64,000 bases of DNA from Karalla daura. Taxonomy: Eukaryota; Chordata; Actinopteri; Chaetodontiformes; Leiognathidae. The stretch lies in the NCBI GenBank assembly GCA_029224185.1, contig CM055194.1, forward strand, positions 21,429,674 to 21,493,673, read 5' to 3'. The position numbers were made by a program, and so were the translations under genes. Positions 50,375 to 61,073 of the stretch are shown here, piece after piece. Below the pieces are notes generated by a model, which searched no databases, was not told the DNA's origin, and worked only from the letters and a program-made list of their open reading frames with translations. Position 1 is the stretch's first letter; each line of letters begins with the position of its first letter.

Positions 50375-52472
50375 AAAAGTTCCTGTAACCAGAGACCATG
50401 TTTGTGTCTCACTGTAAAGCAGTCCTGACCTTCTGGTTCACTCTTTGCCCACATCAGGATGATTACATCTTAGCTAGGGTTACACACACAAGATCACGCA
50501 CCTGTGAATATAAACACACACGACACACACACACACGGAGACAGATACCCACACTTATCAAAACACGTCTCTGGTGCGCTCACGCTGTCATGAGTCCTCT
50601 GGGGTGCTCCGTCTGCCTCCACCATTCTGTAACAAACATGCACACACACACTCAGATCAAGTGTCTCCTGATGCCATATCAGCTAATGACAAAGGCAGCC
50701 AAATGTCACAGTACGCCCATGGGAGTGGCTCCGCTGGCTGTCTGCGCAGCATAATGAGCTATCTTGTTGCCTTCACTCTGTTCTATACCTTCGCAGGGTC
50801 CCATCAGACATCTGTCGATGCTTTAATCCGACCTGAATGAAACCGTAGCGCACTCTGTTGGACCGTACCTAATCATGTCTCTGTAGAAGAATAAACTTTT
50901 CCTCTCATCTCTGTCTTGTTTCGTCTCTGTCCTCAGGGTCATCGCCGTCCCCTTAAGCAGATATTTAGGAGTGAAGGACCGAGTTCGGATTCGAGTGACC
51001 TCCATCCCAAAGCTGGAGGCCTTCTACAAACAGAACAGTCGGCAGCCGTCGCAAGTCAGTATCCCTGCTCTGCCTCACGTCTCAAACACATACATCCTGA
51101 TCCCTTTTGAGTTCCCACCTTAGTTCAGTTAACCCATTAAAACTGCTTCTCAGGTTATTGACCTCCATTCACAGCAGAAACCTTTATGAGCAAGTGCTTT
51201 GGCATCAACTCTGGCATCATAGGTGACACGCAGCCTGCCATCTGTCACGTCTCTGTGCTTCATGAATTAGTAAAAGACATCAATACCAAACTTAGATATC
51301 CACACATATGTCTCACCATGAGCCTCCCACTGACTGTTCCTGTGGTTCTGGTAAAAGTCTGGTTCGTTGATAGAAAACGTGGAACCTTGTGCAGCTTTGC
51401 ATGCCTTTCCAAGCTGATAATCATAGTAAATGCACAGATAGGTAGTAGCGCAGCGATTTGCATCTTTGCTGATTAGCGTGACTGGCGGTATTATTTTGAT
51501 GAATTGCCTGGGAAGAAGGAACTGATGAAGAAAAAGGAAGTTCCCAGATAATGCCCTCTCATTCATGTCACACCACCGGCAATAGCGCAGTTATTACTAC
51601 TGATGTAGAAGATAAAAATACCGTTGTCAAGCGAGATTAAAAAAAATTAAAAGATATTGCTTCTTGTCATTGCTCTCATTGTGAAGCTGTGAACAAGAAT
51701 CATCATTTCACCCTTTTTTGAGATAACAAAGCAATGACTGTCTAAATGCAATTGTTCCTCAAACAGTGAACAGGTGCAGGCAGGTTGCAGAGAAGTTAAG
51801 GTTCACACGGAAATTCTCCACCCTTATGTTGGTTTCATATGGTGTTGCCTCACAGATATTCCTGTGCAGACAAGCTTTGCTCTGCACCTGTCAGATCAGG
51901 CATGACATGACTTGGCACACTCGGAGAAAATGTGCACCTCTGCGCACACTACTCTGCATCTGTGTGTGTGTACCTGTGCATGTGTGCATGCCTCCATTAA
52001 AACCCGTGTGCACTGACTTATTTGCAATTCAACAATTTCCACCTAACCTGAACGAGCAGCATTCATTTCTGTGTTTTGGGGGATTTTGCGCAACACGCTG
52101 CAAGCAAAATGCTGCACTGTCACCTATCGTGGCTTTCAGATTCTTTTCAGTGCCACAACCAATGTACATTCTCAGGAGCAGGAAAAGAGAAGCGGAAACA
52201 TCAGAGGAACAGCAGTCATGTTACAGACCCATTAGAGGAGAAGAAATGTTGGATTAGACACATTCATCATTGTACTTGTCCTCAATTCTGACAGGTTAAA
52301 TATGCAGCTTTGTTGGATCTGCACTTTCCTGTAATGAAGCATGAGTAACACAGCTGTCAGGAGCTCTTGGTTGATTATAGATTGCATGTGAAATATTACA
52401 GGGAATGAGAGAGCAGCCAGCAGCAGGCTGCATAAAACATCTTCATGTTGTGTTAACACTAAACCTGCCTGC

Positions 52473-52534
<62 letters not shown>

Positions 52535-55500
52535 ACACCCAGAGTGAGGTGCTGAGCCTGGGGAAGCAGTGTGGACTGTCACAGAGGAAGATCCAGACCT
52601 GGTTCAGACACAGGAGGAACCAGGACCGACCCAGCAGTACCAAAAAGTTCTGCGAGGCCTCGTGAGTCTCCGCCGCGTGTCTCACACAAGCTGCGTGTCT
52701 CTTTGTTTCGTCTGCCTCCGGGTGAATGTTCAAGGGACAGTGCGCCTGTCTTGTCAGACCAAATGACAAAGTGACATGGTTTAGATTTGGCTGCCTCCAC
52801 TAAGTACTACTTTACTGAGGGGAAAGATGAACACTTCAGAGAAACTAATAGACAGCAATGAGTCTTGTACACTCATGACAACCGGGGATTTCTTTATTTC
52901 TATTGTGCTGGATGTTGTGTCTATGTGCTTTAATTGGGCCTCATCATCGTCTTGCATTTTGATGCAAAATGTCTGATTGTAAAACAGAATGAGGTCATTA
53001 CAGGCGAATGTAGAACTAAACTGTGAATTTAGTTGTGTGAAGTGCTGCTGTTCCACAAGCCTCTTTGACATCTCTTTTATTTGTCCCTGATGGTAATCAA
53101 TGCACTCAGACTTATAATAACGTAGCCTCCAATGACGGTGTTTATCTTTATCTGTGCAGCTGGCGTTTTGTCTTCTACCTCATAGCGTTCACGGCAGGGC
53201 TCGGCTCTTTAATTGATGTAAGTCTCTTAGCCACTTTTTGTTTCTTTTTGAAAGCTAGGCAGGCCCTTCATCACAGATACAGTGTGTAGGAACAGCAATG
53301 TGATGATGTCATGATGCTAATACTCAGGCTTGTTGAAGGATTGTCGACCGACGTGAAGCTGACGGTTGTTTCCTCTTCCAGACGCCGTGGTTCTGGGACC
53401 TCAGAGAGTGTTGGAATGGTTATCCAGCGCAGGTGAGCAGGAAACCTGAGATGAAGGTCTGATTGCTCTAAACTGTCAAATGAATTCACAAGAAGGAAAC
53501 TATTCAGCGTCAAACGCCTTCGTGTGCTCCTCTGTCATTCTAGAAACGCTTGAAAAAAAAACCTCTGTGATCCTAAATGACTGATGTCATCTTTGATATA
53601 GATGATATATGACAGAACCAAGTTCAACCTGTCTGAGAAAAACACTACCGAAATAGTCAGTAGGCATTAACTGACTCTTTTATTCCATTAAAAGTTTTGT
53701 AAAGACGTTTTCCTGGTTAATGATTGTGAGGGAAAAGTTTTGCCTTTGAGGGCTTTGACATATGACAACATCGCTTTGATGTTTTGTCACCACTTCCCGA
53801 CAGTCTGTAATCTTGATAAATAAGTGACAGATTTATCAGCCGTGACAACAACTGATTCTTTATACACAACCCCAGTACAAATTTCATCTTTGTCTCCTTT
53901 TACAGCTGGGACACACGCTAGGCTTAAAATAAAGAATAGGGAGTAAAGATCACAATGGCTGGGAGGGAGCCAGCAAAACAATGTGCTGAGTCTGAAGGAT
54001 CCAGAGGACAGAAGACTATTGGTTTTTGACAGTTTAGTGGAGACACTCCACCCAAAACTTTCATCTCCTTTCCTCTGCTTCCTTTACTCAACTTCCTTTA
54101 CAGTTTGTCCCGACCGTGGAAAAAGCTCAAATCTGCACCGTGTGGCTGATAGTTAGGCCAGCAGGTCAACATTCCTGTGGCTTAGACGTCGCTTCCATGC
54201 AGGGTCACAACCTCAAGCAGAAAACACCGGAAAAAATGCCAAGCTCTCTGTATCTGTGGTTTGACTGATTGTAGCTCCTACGGCCGATAGTGAGCTTTGC
54301 TCTTTCCTTTTTCTGAGGCCTGAGGATTTATTTTTTTGGGGGGGGGGGGTAAATGCTCTAGTAAACTTCCTACCATTGTGACGGTGAAAGTGTGAGAGGT
54401 GCCGTTGATGTGAGATAGCTCAGCAATACTTCCTTTTAGATGGAGAAACTTCCTCGTGTTGAAAGCAGTTGGATGGTTTAGTTTACATGCATTACATGAG
54501 TTGGATGGATTAGCTCTGGAAACACAAGCTGCATTCCCATTTCTCTCACTTTAAGTGTCCCCCACGTGTTATGTGACCCCCCCCTGTGTTTTGTCTGGTG
54601 ACACGGAAATATGAAAAAAGTGTTTCCATTGCACTTTCCATAAAACTTTTACATCAACAAGTCTGAAAAAACAAAAAAAATGTTGTTGTGGTATTTGAGA
54701 TCAGGTGTTTCCATTACCAGTTTTGTATTGCAGTCTGTATGTTGTGCACATTGTAGGGATGATGGAAACACACTTGTCTGACCTCAATATAACACTTTCA
54801 CCCTGTGAAGGCTCCCTCCAAAATGCCACAAATATTCAGATCTCTATCAGCACACAGATTGGCTGAAATACCATTCAGCTCCACTCCTATAGCTTGAGCA
54901 CGGCTCCTTACAGTGTGTTTTGCAGAGGTCACACAGATAAGCAGGATGATGGAAATGTTTCTGTCGCAGCCACTGACTCTAAACTGACTTGTCCCCTTCC
55001 TCCCTCCCTTCCTTCCTTCCTCCCTCCCTTCTGTCCTCCCTTCCTTCCTTCCTTCTGTAGCCAGTGGCCGAGGCACATCACTGGTACTACATCTTGGAAA
55101 TGGGCTTCTATCTGTCGCTGCTGCTGTGCGTCTCAGTGGATGTCAAGCGCAAAGTGAGTGTGTTGAACCACCGACTCACACACACACACACACATACACA
55201 CACATGCAAACATAAATCCTCACTTTACATTTGCTCTCATTTCGTGCCTGTTCAAATGCACAAATGTTCAAAACCAGAAAGCTAAAGTGACGGTGCCATC
55301 CAAATGTTGTTTTCCTCTTGCGAGATTAGATCTAATACGGATTATGCACTGGATCATCTGGCATTACATCATTACTTGGTGTACTTTGCCTGTGCTCCAG
55401 TTGGAAAACTGAACGTTAGCAGTCTGAGGTTTGCACAAACGGTCAGATTCAGTCAGACTCTGGTGTGTTGCTGATATGTTTTATATGCAGTCAGTACTGC

Positions 55501-56769
55501 TCACAGAGTGAATTTCATGCGCTATAGAGGACAGAATCTGGTGTGTCCGCTGTTTTCTTTGAGCGTGTCCTCAGCTCTGTGAGGGGGAAAAAATCCTGAG
55601 GCGGTTTTGAGTGGTTCCTCAGACAGGCCAACAAGTTGATCAAAGCTCCAAACACAACAACAAATCACTGCAGACATCGTGCACATTTTGCTTATGAATT
55701 CACATTCCTCCGGTCAAGCTTGCAAGACGTGCGCCACCATTGTTTCCTAGCCTGTAACCATAACGTTTGATCTCTCGGGTCCTGACTTTTTGATGTTTGA
55801 CATGTGGCAAATGTAACCCTTTTGTTCGGTAATTGGACTGGGCACCGTCACATTTTTCACCCTGGAACAACCTCAGCTCTTTTCCAATGAAGCCCTGTAT
55901 CTCATCTTAAGTGACTGATGTGGTTTTTTTCTTTTCTTTGCATCTATTTTTTACTGAAGTTTAGCTGAAATTCCCTCTGGCCATGTCTTCACATCATCAG
56001 AGCCTAGTTTGAAGAGTTAGATTGGCATTTTCATTTTGTCATCAATTAATCTGTTGATTGGAATAGTCATTTGGTCCATTGGCAATCTCTTATTATATAC
56101 AGACAGGTTTTTTTTTTAAAGTCACAGGTGTGGAAACTAAGACTAAGAACCTTTTCAGGGCATGTTTAAGTTTTTCATTCATCATTATGATTTAAACAGG
56201 ACACACGAGTTGTGTGGTAACAGATGGCGCCGGTTTCTGCCTGGTCAGACATATTCCCCCTACAAAAAAAACTTCCAACATTCAGCCGAGACGATGCAAA
56301 TGAACGGGCGGCAGCTGTAAATCTGACATCCCGAGCGTCCGACCCGGTCGGCGATCAAGGTCGCTGCTGCTGAGGTTTGGTGGTGTTACTGTGGTTCCTG
56401 CTCAGACTGTGTGGTCTCTGACTTCTCACGCCTGTTTTCCAGGATTTCAAGGAGCAGGTGATTCATCACATCGCCACCTTGTTCCTCATCGGTTTCTCCT
56501 ACTGCGCCAACTTTGTGAGGGTTGGCACCATCGTGATGCTGCTGCATGACTCGTCAGATTTCCTGCTGGAGGTAAAACACCCACGCCCTCGGCTTTCACA
56601 GCTCAGCCGCGAAAGAGGAAGGGAGGGAATTCAGAAAGGTTCTGTCCACTCGTGAGCTGTAAAAGGCTTTAAAACACTACACAAAGGTCGAGGAAGGAAC
56701 TTGAAAACAGCCATTGTGTATTTTACGCCTGAAATTTTCCTGCTCATAACTCTACCTGGTCTGAACTGA

Positions 56770-56830
<61 letters not shown>

Positions 56831-59800
56831 TCATTGTGGTGAATGGTTAAACTAGAAGCACCCTCTGTGGCAGTAAAATAATTACCTGCATGTCTGTCAG
56901 TGAGACAGAGGGTGCATTGTTGATGTTTTTCCCCCTCAGTGTAACGTTTCACCGATAGCATCAGTGTCACTGTCATCTCCGGGCTGAGGAAATATGCAGG
57001 GAGGGGTCACATGACATCAGGTGTGTCTGCATGACACAGCCGGGCACAGCCATGACAGGGACACGTGTCCCAGTTGAGCTGGGAACTTACGGTGCATTCC
57101 AGGCAACCCGTAACTCGTGTTTTTCTGACCTGTTTCCCACCTGTCAACTCGTTACAGATCCACGTACTCCCAGTTCTGTCAACTCTGGATCATCCTTTTA
57201 AAACACGTCCGGATGCTACATTAGAAAACATAGTACACTCATGGAGGGATGGCTCAATATATCTCAACAATCATTCATTCTGTGATAAAAGCACAACATT
57301 TAGTAGATGTGTTGGTGGATACATTTCTGACAAATTTAGATGCTGGGTCATTGCAAAATGGCCCTAGTGGCCATAGCTGTTGCATCTGTTCTGTTACGTT
57401 TTCTAAGTTATATTTGTGGTGCTGAAAACATGAAATAGCAGCCTTCCAGCCCAGTAGCCAATGTATTCAGTAATGCGTGCACCACGTTTTGTCCTTTTAT
57501 CACAAAGTGAACAATAATTTAGGTATGCAATCAGCAGCCACCTTTAGCGATTGAAATGAAAAAGAAGCATATGTTTCTCCATGTTTGTCTACATCTTGCT
57601 GCCAGAATGCCTTGTGCTCAGACAGTTTGGCGTAACCGGACTACAACACTACAAAGTCGGGACTTGAAGTCGTGAATTACGGGATGAAAAGCCTGCCTTG
57701 AATGTAGCAGTGGTGCAGGCTGTGTGTGGGAGAGTTGGTTTGGTACATTGCATACTGGTAACTTAATCGTTGCTGATTATTCAGTGTAATTTGTTCTGTG
57801 GAGTCTGTTGTGGACTTCACTGACTGAGATTATAGATCTCTGTCCTGCCACCCATGTTGGAGGAGCTCACTTAAAGCTCAAGCTCAAATTCTTAATGTCC
57901 CTCCAATTTTCAACTTAAACTTGTCTTCAACTTGTTTTTTTACTTTAAAACTGGACAGTGACTGACTGACCGAGTGAACTTGCTGCAGATGATATGAAAA
58001 TGTTTTCAAAGCAACAACAACATCAGTTGGAATGGCAATAGTTGACCAGGTGACAAGATGGTGGATGACTGGTTAGCTCTTTCGCCTCACAGTAACAGTG
58101 TTTCAGTGTTCTAAATGTTCATTGTTGTGAAAGATTTCTGACCAATGAGAGAACAGCTGGTGACGACACAAAAGAAAACTGCAACAATTGTATCGCTTTC
58201 GCCCCTTGATTTGAAACAAAGCAAATGGGCTGCAGGTCTGAATACAGCCTTAATGAGTGACAGTGAACTGTGTGTGTGTGTTTGTGTTTGTGTGTGTCTG
58301 TGTCTGTGTGTGTGTGTCTGTGTATGTGTGTGTGTGTGTGTGGACTGATGACCTGTCCATGCTGTATTTAAAGCCCTCGCCCTATGTGCGCTGGAGATAA
58401 GTTCAAGCAGATCCCTGCGACATTGTTGAGCCTCACAGCGGGGAAGATAATGGATGGAGTAATGGCAGTGGTTGAGTCTGATAATCACTGAAAAACACAG
58501 AAGTGTGACGAGGGTGTGATTTGTGCTTGGATACAACTGAAACAAGCACACTTCCCTCGAATAGCTTCTGACTGAAGATGATATGATGTGGCACATTTCA
58601 CTTTTAACTAATTGAGGAAATGGGGTCGGGGTGTGTGATTCATGCTTCACACTGGAACCATTTCAACTTCAGCTTTTTCTCCTGTTCATATGTAGACATT
58701 GTCTCAGTGAAAACCTCAGAACTATGTAAGGCATGTTTTTTATTTCATTTTTTTGCAGTCACTGACAACAGGCCTTGTTTTTCCCTCCCTCGCAGTCTGC
58801 CAAGATGTTCCACTACGCGGGCTGGAGGAGGACCTGCGACTCGCTGTTTGTCGTCTTCGCTCTGGTGTTCCTGGTCACCAGGCTGGTGGTGTTTCCTTTC
58901 AGGTAAAACACGAGGTTTCCCTTGAGCGCTCATCTAAAACCGTGCTATCAGTTTAATAACTGAAATAAACACAAAATCTGATACGCCTGGTTTAAAAGAG
59001 TCCCAGCAGGAAGAAATGACACACTGACACTACGAGGACAGTGTATTTCTTTCTTTAGCGTGTGGCATTGTTGACGCACCCGACTGCATCCATGTAGACT
59101 CGTATTTCCTTGTGCACCTTTGCCCCTTTCTCCCCCTCCTCCTCCTCCCTCCTCCCCCTCCTCCTCCCCCCTCCCACCCCCGCCATCAGCTAAACAGCAC
59201 CACTTCCTTATCTGAGAGCAGGTTTACAGAGCCTGGCAAAGGCTGATTTTCTTCTTTCTGTTGAGAAACATTTATCAGTGGTTTGGAAACACTCGTATCA
59301 CTGAGTAAACTGGCAACTCTTGACTAAGTGGCACATTTTATGGATATTTCATATTATATTCAGTGCATAACACTTCATGGCAACTGATAAAGTGTGGTTA
59401 ATACAGACTTATTCAAACTGAAATTATCGCCAGGACGTTTTGGTAAAACTAATTATTTGGATTCATCCTGAGCTGATTATACCCTGTGGACACTGCAACA
59501 GAAATGAGTTTTCCTGAAATTTGTCATTAACGTATTACAGAACTAGCTATTTTCAGTTTTTTTTAACCATTACGCATACGTAATTTGTTCTTTAAACAAT
59601 TTCAATATTTTCTTCACCCTGACGCATTGCAGTTGTTTTAACTCTGCACTTCTCTAATGCAGTTTGTTTCCAAATCTTTGGTGTTTCTTTATTGTCTTAC
59701 ATTATTTAGAAATCAGATCAAAATGACAAATTTAATGATTCCAGCTCTTCAGAATCTGAAGAAGAAGAAGAAGAATTAACTGTGTCCCACTGTTTGTCTT

Positions 59801-60255
59801 TCAGAGTGCTCCACCTGACCCTGGTGGTTTCCAACGAATTCTTCAAGCCCTTCTTAGGTTATTATTTCTTCAACATACTGCTTGTAGTGCTGCAGTTCCT
59901 GCACATCTTCTGGGCGTATCTCATCCTGCGCATGGTCTACAAGTTTGTCTTCCTGGGAAAGGTGAGAAAGAGTGAACAGAGAAGGACAATGAATGCGGTC
60001 ACAGCAGCGCATAAAACTGTTTTATTGAACTGTCCTCCGACTTTGCAGGTGGAGCGTGATGAGCGCAGCGACGAGGAGAGCGAGGTCGATGAAGAGGAGG
60101 AAGAAGAGGAGCCTGAGGAAGAAGGGGACGATTGCAGCTGGGAGCAAAGAAAGGGGGCGATCAACTCCAAACTGGCATCGCTGGCCAACAACTGCGTCCT
60201 GAACAACCTGACCCACCAGAGGAGTATAAACAGCAGACTGCCTAAGGCCAGGTAG
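47870..60255 (+). CDS. cers4: Ceramide synthase 4-like, complete, ten coding exons, 404 aa
   Basis: Ceramide synthases are multi-pass ER enzymes that join a fatty acyl-CoA to sphinganine or sphingosine, making (dihydro)ceramide. Ten exons (47870-48045, 50937-51054, 52543-52661, 53160-53217, 53382-53432, 55061-55153, 56443-56571, 58796-58902, 59805-59961, 60049-60255) join in phase without a stop to 404 aa, the family's usual length. Seen: TM1 about 37-58; the homeobox-like region in exons 3-4 ending WFRHRRNQDRP (W118); TLC domain from about 139; the Lag1 motif with catalytic H213-H214 (VIHHIATL) and HDSSD at 240-244; a final TM in exon 10; an acidic tail with RSDEE and a glutamate run. The start ATG is one base inside its acceptor. 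Subtype rests on synteny with a fibrillin (human FBN3-CERS4); cers2 or cers3 paralogy is not excluded from sequence alone. Confidence 0.93.
49308..49505 (-). repeat. SINE-like fish repeat copy, minus orientation
   Basis: Shows CCATTCACACTCACACGTGC, CTGTTTTTGGACTGTGGG, GCACACAGAAATGG and TCTTTCTTGCTGTCAGGTGA in the order of the other minus copies. Confidence 0.7.
50142..50369 (+). repeat. Pair of (GT)n microsatellites
   Basis: Two sense-strand GT tracts, 50142-50189 and 50323-50369, about 135 bp apart in cers4 intron 1. Confidence 0.95.
50937..51054 (+). CDS. cers4: cers4 coding exon 2: start of the homeobox-like region
   Basis: Acceptor tcctcag|g, donor caa|gtcagt, 118 nt. It completes an arginine codon and then encodes VIAVPLSRYLGVKDRVRIRV to RQPSQ, the PLSRYLG segment typical of the CERS2/3/4 group. 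Confidence 0.95.
51055..52542 (+). other. cers4 intron with terminal TG tract
   Basis: A 1.5-kb intron. The last 80 bases consist of a plausible branch region (cactaaac near 52457), then (TG)29, then cacacccag. No independent polypyrimidine tract is present. Confidence 0.85.
52476..52533 (+). repeat. (TG)29 microsatellite abutting a splice acceptor
   Basis: 58 uninterrupted bases of TG end nine bases before exon 52543-52661. Confidence 0.97.
52543..52661 (+). CDS. cers4: cers4 coding exon 3: end of the homeobox-like region
   Basis: Acceptor acacccag, donor tc|gtgagt, 119 nt (39 codons plus two bases). It encodes SEVLSLGKQCGLSQRKIQ, WFRHRRNQDRP and KKFCEA, the conserved third-helix-like segment and the entry to the TLC domain. 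Skipping it would shift the frame. Confidence 0.96.
53160..53217 (+). CDS. cers4: cers4 coding exon 4: first TLC membrane segment
   Basis: Acceptor ctgtgcag, donor gat|gtaagt, 58 nt. It encodes WRFVFYLIAFTAGLGSLID after completing a serine codon, matching WRF-FYL in ceramide synthases. Confidence 0.95.
53382..53432 (+). CDS. cers4: cers4 coding exon 5: short luminal segment
   Basis: Acceptor cttccag, donor cag|gtgagc, 51 nt. It encodes TPWFWDLRECWNGYPAQ, the PW-W-GYP signature that follows the first TLC helix. Confidence 0.94.
53433..55060 (+). other. cers4 intron with long pyrimidine tract
   Basis: A 1.6-kb intron ending in about 60 nearly pure pyrimidines (CCTT and CCTC repeats, about 54990-55056) directly before ctgtag. 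A G run lies at about 54338-54348. Nothing else was recognised. Confidence 0.85.
55061..55153 (+). CDS. cers4: cers4 coding exon 6: start of the Lag1 motif
   Basis: Acceptor ttctgtag, donor aaa|gtgagt, 93 nt. It encodes HWYYILEMGFYLSLLL through DVKRK, the beginning of the conserved Lag1 motif. Confidence 0.96.
55154..56442 (+). other. cers4 intron
   Basis: A 1.3-kb intron with a CA tract at about 55177-55203 directly after the donor. No other feature is supported. Confidence 0.85.
56443..56571 (+). CDS. cers4: cers4 coding exon 7: catalytic histidines and HDSSD
   Basis: Acceptor ttttccag, donor gag|gtaaaa, 129 nt. It encodes DFKEQVIHHIATLFLIGFSY and LLHDSSDFLLE, the core of the Lag1 motif with the paired catalytic histidines (213-214) and the acidic HDSSD box. 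Confidence 0.97.
56773..56826. repeat. (GA)27 microsatellite
   Basis: 54 uninterrupted bases of GA in a cers4 intron, 200 bases after an exon. Confidence 0.97.
58065..58450 (+). repeat. SINE-like fish repeat, plus orientation, decayed and split
   Basis: Head fragment ACTGGTTAGCTCTTTCGCCT at about 58069; tail CTGATGACCTGTCCATGCTG with GCCCTCGCCCTATGTGCGC near 58345-58392. The middle is unrelated sequence. Confidence 0.55.
58796..58902 (+). CDS. cers4: cers4 coding exon 8: TLC helices
   Basis: Acceptor ctcgcag, donor cag|gtaaaa, 107 nt. It encodes SAKMFHYAGWRRTCDSLFVV and onward to VVFPF, matching the SAKMF-YAGW segment of the CERS2/3 group. Confidence 0.96.
58903..59804 (+). other. cers4 intron
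   Basis: A 0.9-kb intron with a CT/CCT-rich block at about 59130-59180 and GAA repeats at 59758-59774. No coding segment is recognised. Confidence 0.85.
59805..59961 (+). CDS. cers4: cers4 coding exon 9: specificity loop and last membrane helix
   Basis: Acceptor ctttcag, donor aag|gtgaga, 157 nt. It encodes VSNEFFKPFLGYYFFN and FLHIFWAYLILRMVYKF. In the family, the loop between the last two helices is known to set acyl-chain length, so the NEFFKPF area is the likely determinant here. Confidence 0.96.
59962..60048 (+). other. cers4 last intron, 87 nt, in frame and stop-free
   Basis: The intron has good splice sites (aag|gtgaga, tttgcag|gtg) but is exactly 29 codons long and contains no in-frame stop. 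Retention would insert 29 residues beginning VRKSEQRRT between the last helix and the acidic tail. Confidence 0.85.
60049..60255 (+). CDS. cers4: cers4 coding exon 10: acidic cytosolic tail
   Basis: The exon encodes VERDERSDEESEVDEEEEEE and ends PKAR before TAG. The RSDEES stretch is a casein kinase 2-type acidic site, as in other ceramide synthase tails. The remaining tail (from WEQRKGAINS) does not resemble a paralogue I recall. Confidence 0.93.
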   Translation: MERDERSDEESEVDEEEEEEEPEEEGDDCSWEQRKGAINSKLASLANNCVLNNLTHQRSINSRLPKAR

Positions 60256-60263
60256 TGGAGTCG

Positions 60264-60320
60264 CCCCCCCCCCCCCCCCATTAACATCTGCTATGCTTCA
60301 CCAATGCCCCCCCCCCCCCC
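60264..60320 (+). repeat. Twin poly(C) runs
   Basis: C16 at 60264-60279 and C14 at 60307-60320, starting eight bases after the cers4 stop codon. Confidence 0.95.
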
Positions 60321-61060
60321 TGCACATTAGAGATTTCTAATTTCTGACATATGAAACATACATGTGGCTTCTGTGCATCCGCCACGGTCCATTGATGATT
60401 TCACATCAGGGTAAGTCTGCACACACTGCTTCCCTTAGACAAAACTAGAGCTGAGTGGCACAGATGATTGTAGATCTGCAGTTAGGAAGAATTGACATAG
60501 TTACTGTCACCCATTGTCACCCACTGCGCACTGTAAAAGTATAGAAATGAGGAGGAAAAGTTCCTTTACAACAAATCGCGTGTTGTTGTAGATTTTGTAT
60601 TAATTCTGGGTTTTACATGGAATTACAAGAAGTCGTTTGTAAATACATAAGGGTACAAGTACCTTGGCTGTGTTATGAAGCATTTATCCTTTCTTTGGAC
60701 TACAAGAAAAATGTATAAAAATTGTTTTTGTACAAAATCAAGTTGCTCTAATATGTGATATAAGATGTTTTAAACAGAGCAAACTAAAGCTAGAGTTTAA
60801 TAGTTATTCACTCCACAGCTTTGTATCCATATACACGCTATGGTTCACTATACATAGATGATCAAAAACAATGAATATTGAAGAATTGTTGATAAACTAC
60901 TTTGTATATCTATTTTTAATGCACCATCTACTCTGTACATGTAATTTTTATGTTGTAAACAATATAAAAGGATACTGTAGGAGTCCTTTTAGGGAAGGTG
61001 AAGTTTTATTTTTCTGACTTCGTCCATTATGTACAGAAATCACCTCTGAGAAAGGAAATG

Positions 61061-61073
61061 GCGCCCTCTGGTG
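61061..61073 (-). promoter_or_regulatory. CTCF-like site
   Basis: GCGCCCTCTGGTG is the reverse complement of CACCAGAGGGCGC, a near-perfect CTCF core, lying between two convergent genes. Confidence 0.4.

Larger units (their letters stand above)
48046..50936 (+). other. cers4 intron 1 of the coding region
   Basis: A 2.9-kb intron with GT tracts at 48133-48176, 50142-50189 and 50323-50369 and a minus-oriented SINE-like copy at about 49308-49505. No other coding segment is recognised. Confidence 0.85.
56572..58795 (+). other. cers4 intron
   Basis: A 2.2-kb intron with a (GA)27 tract at 56773-56826 and pieces of a plus-oriented SINE-like copy near 58065-58115 and 58262-58450, the latter with an interrupted GT/GTCT tract. 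Confidence 0.85.

Noticed and set aside
59782..60255. Single uninterrupted exon through 59962-60048
   Set aside because: The segment has good donor and acceptor sites, and its translation does not resemble other ceramide synthases, while the spliced form does. Kept as a possible retained intron only.
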